This document shows, in pieces, positions 13,355 to 20,372 of a DNA stretch of 20,372 nucleotides. The translations under genes were made by a program, and so were the position numbers. The notes beneath the pieces are model-generated. The model did not search any database. It worked only from the letters and a program-made list of their open reading frames with translations, and had not been told where the DNA came from. Origin of the DNA: CAZTBB01 sp964611755. GTDB lineage: Bacteria; Pseudomonadota; Alphaproteobacteria; Micavibrionales; Micavibrionaceae. Each line of letters begins with the position of its first letter. Position 1 is the stretch's first letter. The stretch is taken from positions 1 to 20,372 of the forward strand of contig CAZTBB010000031.1 in the NCBI GenBank assembly GCA_964611755.1. Reading direction: 5' to 3'.

Positions 13355-14273
13355 GTTCATTTCCTTTCTTGGGTGCGTGATGTTCAGAACACTTTTCATG
13401 TTCAAATTCTAAGGTTGAGTGGTCGATAGAAAAACGATCTTTGAGTAATTGCTTTAAGTCTCGCTTGATCTCATCCATGCGGCCTTGTTCATCTATCACC
13501 ACATGCGCTTCCAGAGCGTTGCGATGTTCATCCAGTTGCCAGATATGAACATGATGCACATTTTGAACGCCACCCTGTGTTTCCATACCTAAAATTACAT
13601 CTTTGATCTTAATGCCTTCCGGTGTGCCTTCCATAAGCAAATGAATGACTTTCGGAATTTCGTGTAATCCGTGATATAAAACATATCCGGCAATCAACAA
13701 CGTCATTGCAGCATCCGTCCATACCCAACCATAAAGTAAAATCAGTGTTCCGGCGATAATCACACCAACCGAAGCTAGCGCATCTGTTAAGTTATGGAGA
13801 AATGCAGCTCGCATATTCATGCTGTTTTTGGATTGGCTATAGGTCAAAGCGGCTGTTAATATATCAACCACCAAAGCTATACCAGCAACAATCACAATCG
13901 TCCATCCCGCTATCGGTTCTGGCGTGATAAAGCGCATGATGGCTTCATAGCAAAGATACAGGCCGATAATGATTAAAGTAGTTAGGTTAATTAGGGCTGC
14001 TATGGTTTCGGCGCGTTTATAACCAAAAGTTTTGAATTGATCCGGCGGCTTACGTCCAATGCGAATAGCAACCAAAGCAATAACAAGAGAGGCCGCATCA
14101 CTGAAATTATGCAGTGCATCAGCAATCAAAGAGAGGCTGCCGGATATAAGGCCACCAATAATTTGCGCCAATGTCAGAAGCATATTTGCGCCAACAGCCC
14201 ACCATAAGCGGCGTTCACTCATTTCAGATGGGTCGCCGTGATGATGGTGGTGGTGGTGATGTCCGTGTCCCAT
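13347..14273 (-). CDS. czcD: CDF-family cation exporter, CzcD-like
   Basis: A 308-residue inner-membrane cation/proton antiporter of the cation diffusion facilitator family. It has a His-rich N-terminus (GHGHHHHHHHHGD), six predicted membrane segments, and the paired zinc-site motifs HNFSD in segment 2 and HNLTD in segment 5; the HD-HD arrangement is that of Zn-selective members. The cytoplasmic C-terminal domain (VQNVHHVHIWQLDEHRNALE) is typical. It moves Zn, and probably Co and Cd, from cytoplasm to periplasm, where CzcCBA can take it over. The start codon shares one base with the czcA stop (TAATG), so translation is coupled. A second His-rich patch (HEKCSEHHAPKKGNEHD) closes the protein. 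Confidence 0.92.
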   Translation of the reverse strand: MGHGHHHHHHHHGDPSEMSERRLWWAVGANMLLTLAQIIGGLISGSLSLIADALHNFSDAASLVIALVAIRIGRKPPDQFKTFGYKRAETIAALINLTTLIIIGLYLCYEAIMRFITPEPIAGWTIVIVAGIALVVDILTAALTYSQSKNSMNMRAAFLHNLTDALASVGVIIAGTLILLYGWVWTDAAMTLLIAGYVLYHGLHEIPKVIHLLMEGTPEGIKIKDVILGMETQGGVQNVHHVHIWQLDEHRNALEAHVVIDEQGRMDEIKRDLKQLLKDRFSIDHSTLEFEHEKCSEHHAPKKGNEHD

Positions 14274-17200
14274 TATAAGACTTCCTCTTTATTGCTTGTT
14301 AAATGGCTCTGTACAGCCTTTTCGCCAAACTTCCAAAACACCAAAGGCGTGACGATTAGGTTTAAGAGCGTGGAGCTAAATAGCCCTGAAAATATGACTG
14401 TGGCAACTGGACTAAGGATTTCTTTTCCGGTTTCTCCTGCTGCCATCACAAGAGGTGTGAGGGCAAGCAAAGCCGTTAAAGCAGTCATCAATACAGGCAC
14501 TAGACGTTCCTGCGTTCCGCGTTTGAGCATTTTGAGATCAAAGCTTTCACCCTCGTACTTCATGAGGTGAAGATAATGCGAAATCATCATAATGCCGTTT
14601 CGTGATGCAATTCCTGTAAGGGTTATAAAACCAACCATTGTGGCAATCGAGAACACACCGCCTGTTAAATAAATGCCGATGACCGCGCCAATAAAGGACA
14701 ACGGAATAGCAAGCATAACTTGCAGGCTTAGGCTTACCGAACGAAAATGCGTGTAGAGCGCGAGAAACATACCGAGTAATGAAAAGATACTTAAAATCAA
14801 GATGTTGCGTTGCGCCTTAGCTTGGCTTTCAAACTGTCCGCCATAGCTAATGTAATAGCCCGATGGCATTTCTAGTTTTTCATCAAGTATGGTTTGAATA
14901 TCTTCAACGACACTCACCACATCGCGGCCTTGCGTGTTGGCTTGTACGACCATGCGGCGGTTCACACCTTCGCGGTTAATCAAATTCGGCCCTTTAGCTT
15001 CTTCAATATCTGCAAAAAGCTGTAACGGCACAACATTGCCGCGCAATGTTTCAAAAGGAATCTTACCAATTGCTTCTTTGTCCTCCCGCGCTTCATCATT
15101 CAGGCGCAAGACAACATCAAACAAGCGGTTACCGTCAATGATATTAGTGACAGTTTGCCCTTGCATGGCAAGTTCGGCGTGCTGCGCAGCTTCCCCGATC
15201 ATTACGCCATGTTGTTTTGCTTTATCACGATCAAAATTCACATGAATTTGCGGGATTAAAAGTTGCTGTTCCATTTGAAGATCAGCAATTCCCTCAACGC
15301 CTTTAATCAACTCCTGCACTTCTGCGGCTTTGGCTCTTAGTACATTCAGATCATCACCAAAGATTTTGACCGCAATCTGTGCCCGAATGCCGGAGGTGAT
15401 GAAATCAATACGGTGAGAAATTGGCTGACCGATATTGATAATCACACCGGGGATTGAACCGAGCTTTTCACGAATATCCGCAACGATGTCTTCTTTATGC
15501 CGATCAGAGGAATTCAGCGTCACTTCCAGTTCCGTTGTATTCACACCAAGCGCATGTTCATCCTCTTCGGCACGGCCTGTCCTGCGTCCTGTTTCGGTCA
15601 CTTCGGGGATTTCGTGCATGAGATTTTCTGCCAAAATACCAAGGCGATTGCTTTCTTCCAGTGATGTCCCCGGCGGCAATGTCACATTGATCGTAAAACT
15701 GCCCTCGTTGAATTCAGGCAAAAATTCACGCCCGAAGGTGGGAACGAGCATCAATGCGCCTAAGAACATCACGGCGACAATCGCCAAAACAGATTTAGGG
15801 CGTGGCAAGGCCAGATTTAAAACCTTGGCATGTCCCGCCTTTAATTGCCGAACCAGCCAACCATCCTTTTCATCCTGCATACGCTTCATCTTTGGCAAGA
15901 GGTATGAACACAAGGCAGGCGTGACCGTCAAGGAAACAATCATAGAGGCCACAATCGCCGTGATATAAGCAACGCCAAGTGGAATAAAGACTTTCCCTTC
16001 AAGGCCGCTCATAGCGAAAAGCGGCAAGAAAACCATAAAGACAATGATCGTAGAAAATACGATTGAATTTCTGATCTCTTTGGACGCTTTGAAAACGACT
16101 TTTAAAACAGGCTCCGGCTTTGCCTTGTTCCTGTTTTCGCGCAATCGCCTGAATACATTTTCAACATCCACAATCGCATCATCGACCAACTCACCAATCG
16201 CCACAGCCAAACCGCCAAGCGTCATGGTATTAATGCTCATCCCAAACCACTTAAAGATGATAAAAGACACCACTAATGACAGAGGTATAGCAACCAGCGT
16301 TATCGCAGTTGTCCTGAAATTCAGGAGGAACAGGAACAAGATAATCGCCACCAAAATAGACCCATCTCGCAAGGCTTCGATGATGTTATGAATGGCGTTT
16401 TCAATGAAATCAGCTTGTTTAAAGATTTCGGGGTTAAGAATAATGCCCTCTGGAAGCGTCTTTTCAATCGATGCCAGTTCTTGTTCAATGCGATTGGTCA
16501 AACCAATTGTATCCGTCCCCGGTTGTTTTGATACGGCCAGCAATACGCCAGGCTTGCCGTTAATGGACGCATCACCGCGTTTGGATATTGGCCCGGCCAA
16601 CTTGACTTCGGCTACATCCGCCAAGGTTAACGCCGGTTTATCGGGTGAAACTTCTTTGGCTACGACCGTTTTTTCAAGATCATCAAGGGATTGAATACGC
16701 CCCAAATTACGCACGGAATGTTCTTGATAAGCATCAAGCAGAAAACCGCCTGTGGTATTTACGTTGGCATTTTCTAGCGCTTCTTGAACTTGATGCAATG
16801 TAATACCGTGATTAAGCATTTTCTGGGGATCAACCAGCACATGATATTGTTTTACATCGCCACCAATCGCTGTGATTTTCGATACACCGCTAATCCCTAA
16901 AAGCCGTTGCTTTACATCCCAATCGGAAATCGTACGTAAATCAAGCGGCGTAATATTGGGGTTTTCCGATGTCACGCCAATAAACATGACTTCCCCCATG
17001 ATCGAAGACACCGGCCCCATAACGGATTGCACATCTTCCGGCATTCTTCCTGCGACTTGGTTAAGCTTTTCTGCAACAATCTGCCGGGCAAGGTAAATCT
17101 CCTTATCCCAATCAAATTCAACATAGACAATCGAAAAGCCGATAGATGATGATGAGCGTACCCGTACAACGCCACTTGCACCGTTCATAGCGGCTTCGAT

Positions 17201-17404
17201 TGGGAAGGTCACAAGTGTTTCCACTTCTTCGGGTGCAAGCCCTTCGGCTTCCGTAATAATTGTGACGGTTGGACGGTTAAGATCGGGGAACACATCAACG
17301 GGAAGCATTCGCACAACTTGAGCGCCGTAAACCATTAAAAGAGCCGCAATCGTTACCACCAAAAGGCGATAGTTCAGGGCAAAACGAATAATTGCATCAA
17401 ACAT
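14273..17404 (-). CDS. czcA: Heavy-metal efflux RND pump, CzcA-type
   Basis: A 1043-residue inner-membrane RND pump of normal family length, with twelve membrane segments and two large periplasmic loops. It uses the proton gradient to drive metal through the CzcB adaptor and CzcC channel to the outside. The proton-relay region VAIGELVDDAIVDVENVF keeps Asp408 and Glu415 at the very positions known in Cupriavidus CzcA, but the residue at 402 is Ala, as in CusA, with extra acids at 405, 409 and 413. The copper-binding Met of CusA in RIDMLSTGI is Phe here (RIDFITSGI), which argues against Cu/Ag. With the CDF partner, Zn/Co/Cd is most likely, but the metal is not certain. GGAGG nine bases before the ATG supports the start; 14 bases follow czcB. 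Confidence 0.92.
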   Translation of the reverse strand: MFDAIIRFALNYRLLVVTIAALLMVYGAQVVRMLPVDVFPDLNRPTVTIITEAEGLAPEEVETLVTFPIEAAMNGASGVVRVRSSSSIGFSIVYVEFDWDKEIYLARQIVAEKLNQVAGRMPEDVQSVMGPVSSIMGEVMFIGVTSENPNITPLDLRTISDWDVKQRLLGISGVSKITAIGGDVKQYHVLVDPQKMLNHGITLHQVQEALENANVNTTGGFLLDAYQEHSVRNLGRIQSLDDLEKTVVAKEVSPDKPALTLADVAEVKLAGPISKRGDASINGKPGVLLAVSKQPGTDTIGLTNRIEQELASIEKTLPEGIILNPEIFKQADFIENAIHNIIEALRDGSILVAIILFLFLLNFRTTAITLVAIPLSLVVSFIIFKWFGMSINTMTLGGLAVAIGELVDDAIVDVENVFRRLRENRNKAKPEPVLKVVFKASKEIRNSIVFSTIIVFMVFLPLFAMSGLEGKVFIPLGVAYITAIVASMIVSLTVTPALCSYLLPKMKRMQDEKDGWLVRQLKAGHAKVLNLALPRPKSVLAIVAVMFLGALMLVPTFGREFLPEFNEGSFTINVTLPPGTSLEESNRLGILAENLMHEIPEVTETGRRTGRAEEDEHALGVNTTELEVTLNSSDRHKEDIVADIREKLGSIPGVIINIGQPISHRIDFITSGIRAQIAVKIFGDDLNVLRAKAAEVQELIKGVEGIADLQMEQQLLIPQIHVNFDRDKAKQHGVMIGEAAQHAELAMQGQTVTNIIDGNRLFDVVLRLNDEAREDKEAIGKIPFETLRGNVVPLQLFADIEEAKGPNLINREGVNRRMVVQANTQGRDVVSVVEDIQTILDEKLEMPSGYYISYGGQFESQAKAQRNILILSIFSLLGMFLALYTHFRSVSLSLQVMLAIPLSFIGAVIGIYLTGGVFSIATMVGFITLTGIASRNGIMMISHYLHLMKYEGESFDLKMLKRGTQERLVPVLMTALTALLALTPLVMAAGETGKEILSPVATVIFSGLFSSTLLNLIVTPLVFWKFGEKAVQSHLTSNKEEVL

Positions 17405-17418
17405 ATTTCGTTCCCTCC

Positions 17419-18513
17419 TTAATGCTCATGGCCGCTATGATCAGCATGATCCGCGTGGTCATCATGACCTTCATGATTGTCGTGGTCGTGCGGTTCATTT
17501 TCGTGATCGTGACCTACATGTTCCTCGTGATTATGGTTATGGCCTTCGTGATTATCTGCGCTTGGCTCATTACTATGATCATGGTCATGATCTTGAACAC
17601 CACCAATAGAAATATATTGAAGCTGGTAATTGCCATTGGTCACCACGCGCTCATTTGGAAACAAGCCGCTTTTAATCTCGATATGATGACCTGTTTTTAC
17701 GCCCACGCTCACATCGCGTTTTTCAATATGTTGATCCTTAATCACATAAACAAAATATGAGCCTAATTCTCCAAGTACGGCGCGTTTTGGCACGGCCAGA
17801 ACCGGCGCGCCATTGCCTGTGAAAATTTCCATTGTTCCTTGCAGGCCGGGTTGAATATCGCCTTCGGGCGTTTCAATCAGGGCGAAAACCGAGAATGTCC
17901 GGCTTTCAGGATCAATCACACGGTTAATGCGCTGAACTGTGCCATGAATATGACGGTCGGGATCAATATCCAGATGGATTTCTGTTTTCTGGCCAACTTT
18001 GATTGCTGTAATATCCGGCGTTTCATAAGCCACGCCGCGCACCAACATTTGCGTTGCATCGCCGATTTCAAGAATATCGCCGCCCGCATCAACGATTTGA
18101 CCAACACCGGCATGAAGATTCAAAACAAATCCATCTATCGGCGCAGATAGAACCACATTGCTATTCCCCACACTCACAGGCTCAAGCGTGACAAGCCGTT
18201 GCCCTTTTTTAACTTCTTGTCCGACTTTCACAGCAATATCCAATATCTTGCCGCCAAAGCGCGGAGAGATTGAAGCCTGCTTTTCCGGCAGCAATTCAGT
18301 GAAAGCCAGCATTTCAACTGTATCCGTGATAGGCAGAAATTCAGTCTTTGCCGATTGAATATCAAGATTGCTCATTTGTTGATCGGTGAGGTCAAAATGA
18401 GTGGCTGGCCCTGCGCCACCTGCAAATGCACTTTCGCCATGGTCGTGGCCCGGCCCTGCAAAAGCCGGATTGATGAGCGTTAAAAATGAGAGTGTTAATA
18501 AAAATTTCTTCAT
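17419..18513 (-). CDS. czcB: Membrane fusion protein, CzcB-type, with His-rich tail
   Basis: A 364-residue periplasmic adaptor that joins the RND pump to the outer-membrane channel. It has a signal peptide (MKKFLLTLSFLTLINPAFA), a short His patch (GPGHDHGE), a lipoyl/barrel-sandwich domain (ISPRFGGKILDIAVKVGQEV and LSAPIDGFVLNLHAGVG), a beta-barrel (VGQKTEIHLDIDPDRHIHG) and a membrane-proximal domain (VPKRAVLGELGSYFVYV). After about residue 308 comes a tail of some 55 residues that is mostly His, Asp, Glu and Asn, with about 20 His: an unusually rich metal-binding extension. No long coiled-coil hairpin is seen between the lipoyl halves, so this is a short adaptor. It begins 3 bases after the czcC stop. 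Confidence 0.9.
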   Translation of the reverse strand: MKKFLLTLSFLTLINPAFAGPGHDHGESAFAGGAGPATHFDLTDQQMSNLDIQSAKTEFLPITDTVEMLAFTELLPEKQASISPRFGGKILDIAVKVGQEVKKGQRLVTLEPVSVGNSNVVLSAPIDGFVLNLHAGVGQIVDAGGDILEIGDATQMLVRGVAYETPDITAIKVGQKTEIHLDIDPDRHIHGTVQRINRVIDPESRTFSVFALIETPEGDIQPGLQGTMEIFTGNGAPVLAVPKRAVLGELGSYFVYVIKDQHIEKRDVSVGVKTGHHIEIKSGLFPNERVVTNGNYQLQYISIGGVQDHDHDHSNEPSADNHEGHNHNHEEHVGHDHENEPHDHDNHEGHDDHADHADHSGHEH

Positions 18514-18516
18514 GGC

Positions 18517-19740
18517 TTATTCCTTTATATCTGTGAGGCTTTGTCCGATTAAGCTTTCAAGTTCGATCCGCGCCTCAATAGAATTTAGATACGTTTGTAA
18601 GGCTTCACTTTGCACATCTGTAATGCGCTCCCGCATCTGAAACAAATCAAGAATCGAAGCCTGACCATTTTCAAATTTCTCATCTGTGAGCGATTGCACA
18701 TCATTCCATGACGGGACGATTTTGTTCCGATAGGTCGATGCGGAAATTTGCGTGGCCTTAGCTTGTTCAAAAGATGCTGCTAGCACATTCGCAAAGTTCT
18801 GCTCATTTAACGCATTGAGATTGCTTTGTGCCAAGCGGCGTTCTGCATTGGCTCTAGAAAGCTCTGCATTATTACGATCCCAAATCGGTATAGCGATATT
18901 CACACCGAATAAAATGGCGGTGCTATTTTCATCCAGATCGCGCTCGATAACTGCACGAGGCGCAAATTCAGGAAAGCTAGCATCTTGCCGGGCTACGTTA
19001 TAGCGTCTTTCTGCAAGAGCTTTGCGGCTTTCCAGCAAACTACGAATAGACCCTTCATGACCTGCAAGTGACGTTAATTCTGCAAGTGCAGGAATTTCAG
19101 GACTTTTAGGCCGTGTCGCCTCAAAGCTCGTTTGATCCATTCCTGCCATGCGTAAAAGATTAGCCGCACCGTTTGCCTTTCTTGCACGAACAACACGAAG
19201 CTGTTCTTCTAAACGCAGTGCTTCGGCTTTAAAGATTTTGGCATCTGCCGCATCAACACGACCTTCATTTACTGCGCGTTCAACCAGCTTTTGTTTTTTA
19301 CGGGCATAGTTGGCATTTTCGGAAAGGAGCTTTTCTTGTTCCTGTAATGCCCAATAAGAGGCATATCCGCGTGTAATGGAATGAATGAGTTCCAACATTT
19401 GCGCTTTTTGCTCGATGCTGGCTGTACGGCGTAACGCATCGGCGTATGATCCGCGTGATCCGAAATTTGACAAGCGTAAAGGCTGTTCAAACTCTATTCC
19501 AATTGAGCGTGAAGCATCATCCTCAATTGCTGTAATGTCGATTTCGGCTGAGGGGTTGTTGAGTATTTCGATTTCAAGCGCTTCGGCATTTGTATCCGCA
19601 ACACTATTTAAGATGCGCGCCGTTTCGGGGCTGTTTTGTAGCGCTTGCTCGATCACTGTTTCCAGTGAAAGCTTTTCTGCTTTGGCGGCTTGAAATGGTA
19701 GAACCAAGGCAAACAGCAAGAATATATATAAATGTTTCAT
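18517..19740 (-). CDS. czcC: Outer-membrane efflux channel, CzcC-type (TolC family)
   Basis: A 407-residue outer-membrane channel protein with a signal peptide (MKHLYIFLLFALVLPFQAAKA) and two repeats of the TolC-type helical hairpin: the first includes SLETVIEQALQNSPETARIL, IEFEQPLRLSNFGSRGSY and ITRGYASYWALQEQEKLL, the second IPIWDRNNAELSRANAERRL and YLNSIEARIELESLIGQSL. The FEQPL and IPIWDRN lines are hallmarks of CzcC-type heavy-metal channels. It forms the exit duct of the CzcCBA tripartite pump. The gene follows the small His/Cys-rich gene by 85 bases that contain a long stem structure, and precedes czcB by 3 bases. Length and motifs look complete. Confidence 0.88.
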   Translation of the reverse strand: MKHLYIFLLFALVLPFQAAKAEKLSLETVIEQALQNSPETARILNSVADTNAEALEIEILNNPSAEIDITAIEDDASRSIGIEFEQPLRLSNFGSRGSYADALRRTASIEQKAQMLELIHSITRGYASYWALQEQEKLLSENANYARKKQKLVERAVNEGRVDAADAKIFKAEALRLEEQLRVVRARKANGAANLLRMAGMDQTSFEATRPKSPEIPALAELTSLAGHEGSIRSLLESRKALAERRYNVARQDASFPEFAPRAVIERDLDENSTAILFGVNIAIPIWDRNNAELSRANAERRLAQSNLNALNEQNFANVLAASFEQAKATQISASTYRNKIVPSWNDVQSLTDEKFENGQASILDLFQMRERITDVQSEALQTYLNSIEARIELESLIGQSLTDIKE

Positions 19741-19749
19741 TGTATTTCC

Positions 19750-19833
19750 GTCTTTAAATGTTCATAGCAAAACGCAGCCCTTTTAAGAGCTTACGCAAAA
19801 TGCAGGCACACTTAGCCTGCGAACATTAAAGAC
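19750..19833 (-). promoter_or_regulatory. Stem structure between czcI-like gene and czcC
   Basis: GTCTTTAAATGTTC (19750-19763) and GAACATTAAAGAC (19821-19833) are inverted arms with a single extra base, 57 bases apart. Inside lies a perfect GCAGGC/GCCTGC hairpin (19802-19807, 19815-19820). On the minus-strand mRNA one arm covers the stop of the upstream gene and the other ends directly at the GGAAA before the czcC ATG. There is no strong T run, so it is more likely to adjust translation or mRNA stability than to terminate. Confidence 0.55.
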
Positions 19834-20158
19834 GGGGTGGGCGTTTAAGACCAGAAATATCTATGGAATGGTGATGATCCGCTGATACTATGATATTTTG
19901 CTTGCTCACACTAAGCGGTGTTTTCGTGGGTGCTGCCGATGTTGCTATTGAATGAGAATGCACACAGCAACAATCATCGCAAGCGTTCTCATCATGGCTT
20001 TGATCCTGCTCTGAATGGCAAGGTTCATTATCCGCACTGTCATCTTGATCCATTTGATGGTGCGCGCATGCATGATTAGACGCATGAGCATGAGCCATAT
20101 CGGCAAAGCTTCCAGCGGTAAATGCAGATAACAGTGCTATCAAAATTAAAAAACGCAT
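19826..20158 (-). CDS. Small periplasmic His/Cys-rich protein (CzcI-like)
   Basis: A 110-residue protein with a signal peptide (MRFLILIALLSAFTAGSFA) followed by a His-, Cys-, Asp- and Glu-rich core (HAHASNHACAHH, ENACDDCCCVHSHS) and an end, SGLKRPPRL, like that of small proteins heading many czc operons. The Cys-Cys-Cys and His clusters fit metal binding in the periplasm. Its place as first gene of the operon is that of CzcI, a small regulator or metal buffer in Cupriavidus; sequence alone does not prove it is CzcI, so no symbol is given. It probably starts the six-gene transcript. The ribosome binding site is weak (AGAG, somewhat far from the ATG). Confidence 0.7.
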   Translation of the reverse strand: MRFLILIALLSAFTAGSFADMAHAHASNHACAHHQMDQDDSADNEPCHSEQDQSHDENACDDCCCVHSHSIATSAAPTKTPLSVSKQNIIVSADHHHSIDISGLKRPPRL

Positions 20159-20194
20159 ACTGCTAATATAGCTCTAAAAAGTTAATAAGTGAAT

Positions 20195-20223
20195 ATAATA
20201 TAATATTTTTATCTCAGTCTTAA
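20195..20223 (-). promoter_or_regulatory. Probable promoter of the metal efflux operon
   Basis: On the minus strand TTAAGA (20218-20223) and TATTAT (20195-20200) are 17 bp apart, matching 4 of 6 and 5 of 6 consensus bases, about 37 bases ahead of the first gene. The spacer and -10 are AT-rich and near-repetitive (ATATAATATAAT), possibly an ArsR/SmtB-type operator, but no regulator gene is in the window. From 20224 to the end I see no gene. Confidence 0.4.
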
Positions 20224-20372
20224 CGCCTCACTGATAGAAATACTGTCCTAAATAATCCCCGTTCACCCACATTTTCACGAAATAAGGCTTTGGTCTTAAA
20301 ACCGCAGTATAATTTTGACAACTAGAATTATCCTGAAATTGTGACGGTGCACAGAATTGCCTGTAACAAGCG

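Noticed and set aside
14934..17096. Several plus-strand ORFs of 70-180 codons opposite czcA
   Set aside because: All are Ser/Thr/Arg-rich frames typical of the antisense of a conserved membrane protein gene; czcA is unambiguous.

Overview
The window looks like part of an alphaproteobacterial plasmid or conjugative/integrative element of moderate-to-low GC. Supporting evidence: a RepC-type replication initiator (a family largely confined to Alphaproteobacteria), a plasmid-type ParB, a DUF6876 protein, an ArdC antirestriction protein, an acetyltransferase toxin-antitoxin pair, and two cargo modules (anti-phage and heavy-metal efflux). There are no rRNA or tRNA genes and no recognisable transposase or integrase.

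Layout. 134-2398 (minus): DUF6876 gene then a long parB, with a large hairpin between them and a terminator after parB. 2399-3023: gene-poor but full of signals: hairpins, a hydrophobic 19-codon ORF behind a very strong ribosome binding site, then a GC-rich foldable stretch and an AT hairpin with a T run. 3024-3862 (minus): DUF1778 antitoxin and GNAT toxin with their promoter. 3874-5748 (minus): a small unknown gene and repC. 5749-6315: a probable antisense control RNA next to repC and a dense field of TGTGCA repeats with a DnaA-box-like site, in front of a helix-turn-helix/coiled-coil plasmid protein (plus). 6980-8379 (minus): ardC followed by a secreted thermonuclease homologue. 8380-8897: structured ardC leader and the anti-phage operon promoter region. 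8898-12086 (plus): a complete type III CBASS operon, cdnC-cap7(HORMA)-cap6(TRIP13)-nucC, tightly packed and very like the E. coli MS115-1 operon. 12070-12426 (minus): an XRE regulator whose 3' end overlaps nucC. 12530-20158 (minus): a six-gene metal efflux operon: small His/Cys-rich periplasmic protein, TolC-like CzcC, CzcB with a His-rich tail, RND pump CzcA, CDF exporter CzcD, and a secreted His-rich protein.

How it works together. RepC with its antisense RNA, ParB and the HTH/coiled-coil protein would handle copy number and inheritance; the GNAT pair would add post-segregational stability; ArdC would protect incoming DNA from restriction. CBASS protects the host from phage by second-messenger-activated DNA destruction, and the czc operon exports divalent metals from cytoplasm (CzcD) and periplasm/cytoplasm (CzcCBA).

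The CBASS is a known type. The less expected signals are noncoding: a pair of related roughly 105-bp elements, in the same orientation upstream of the DUF6876/parB genes and of ardC; the TGTGCA field that runs into the coding sequence of the adjacent gene; the 59-nt antisense RNA candidate; and the 19-residue hydrophobic peptide with its structured 3' RNA.
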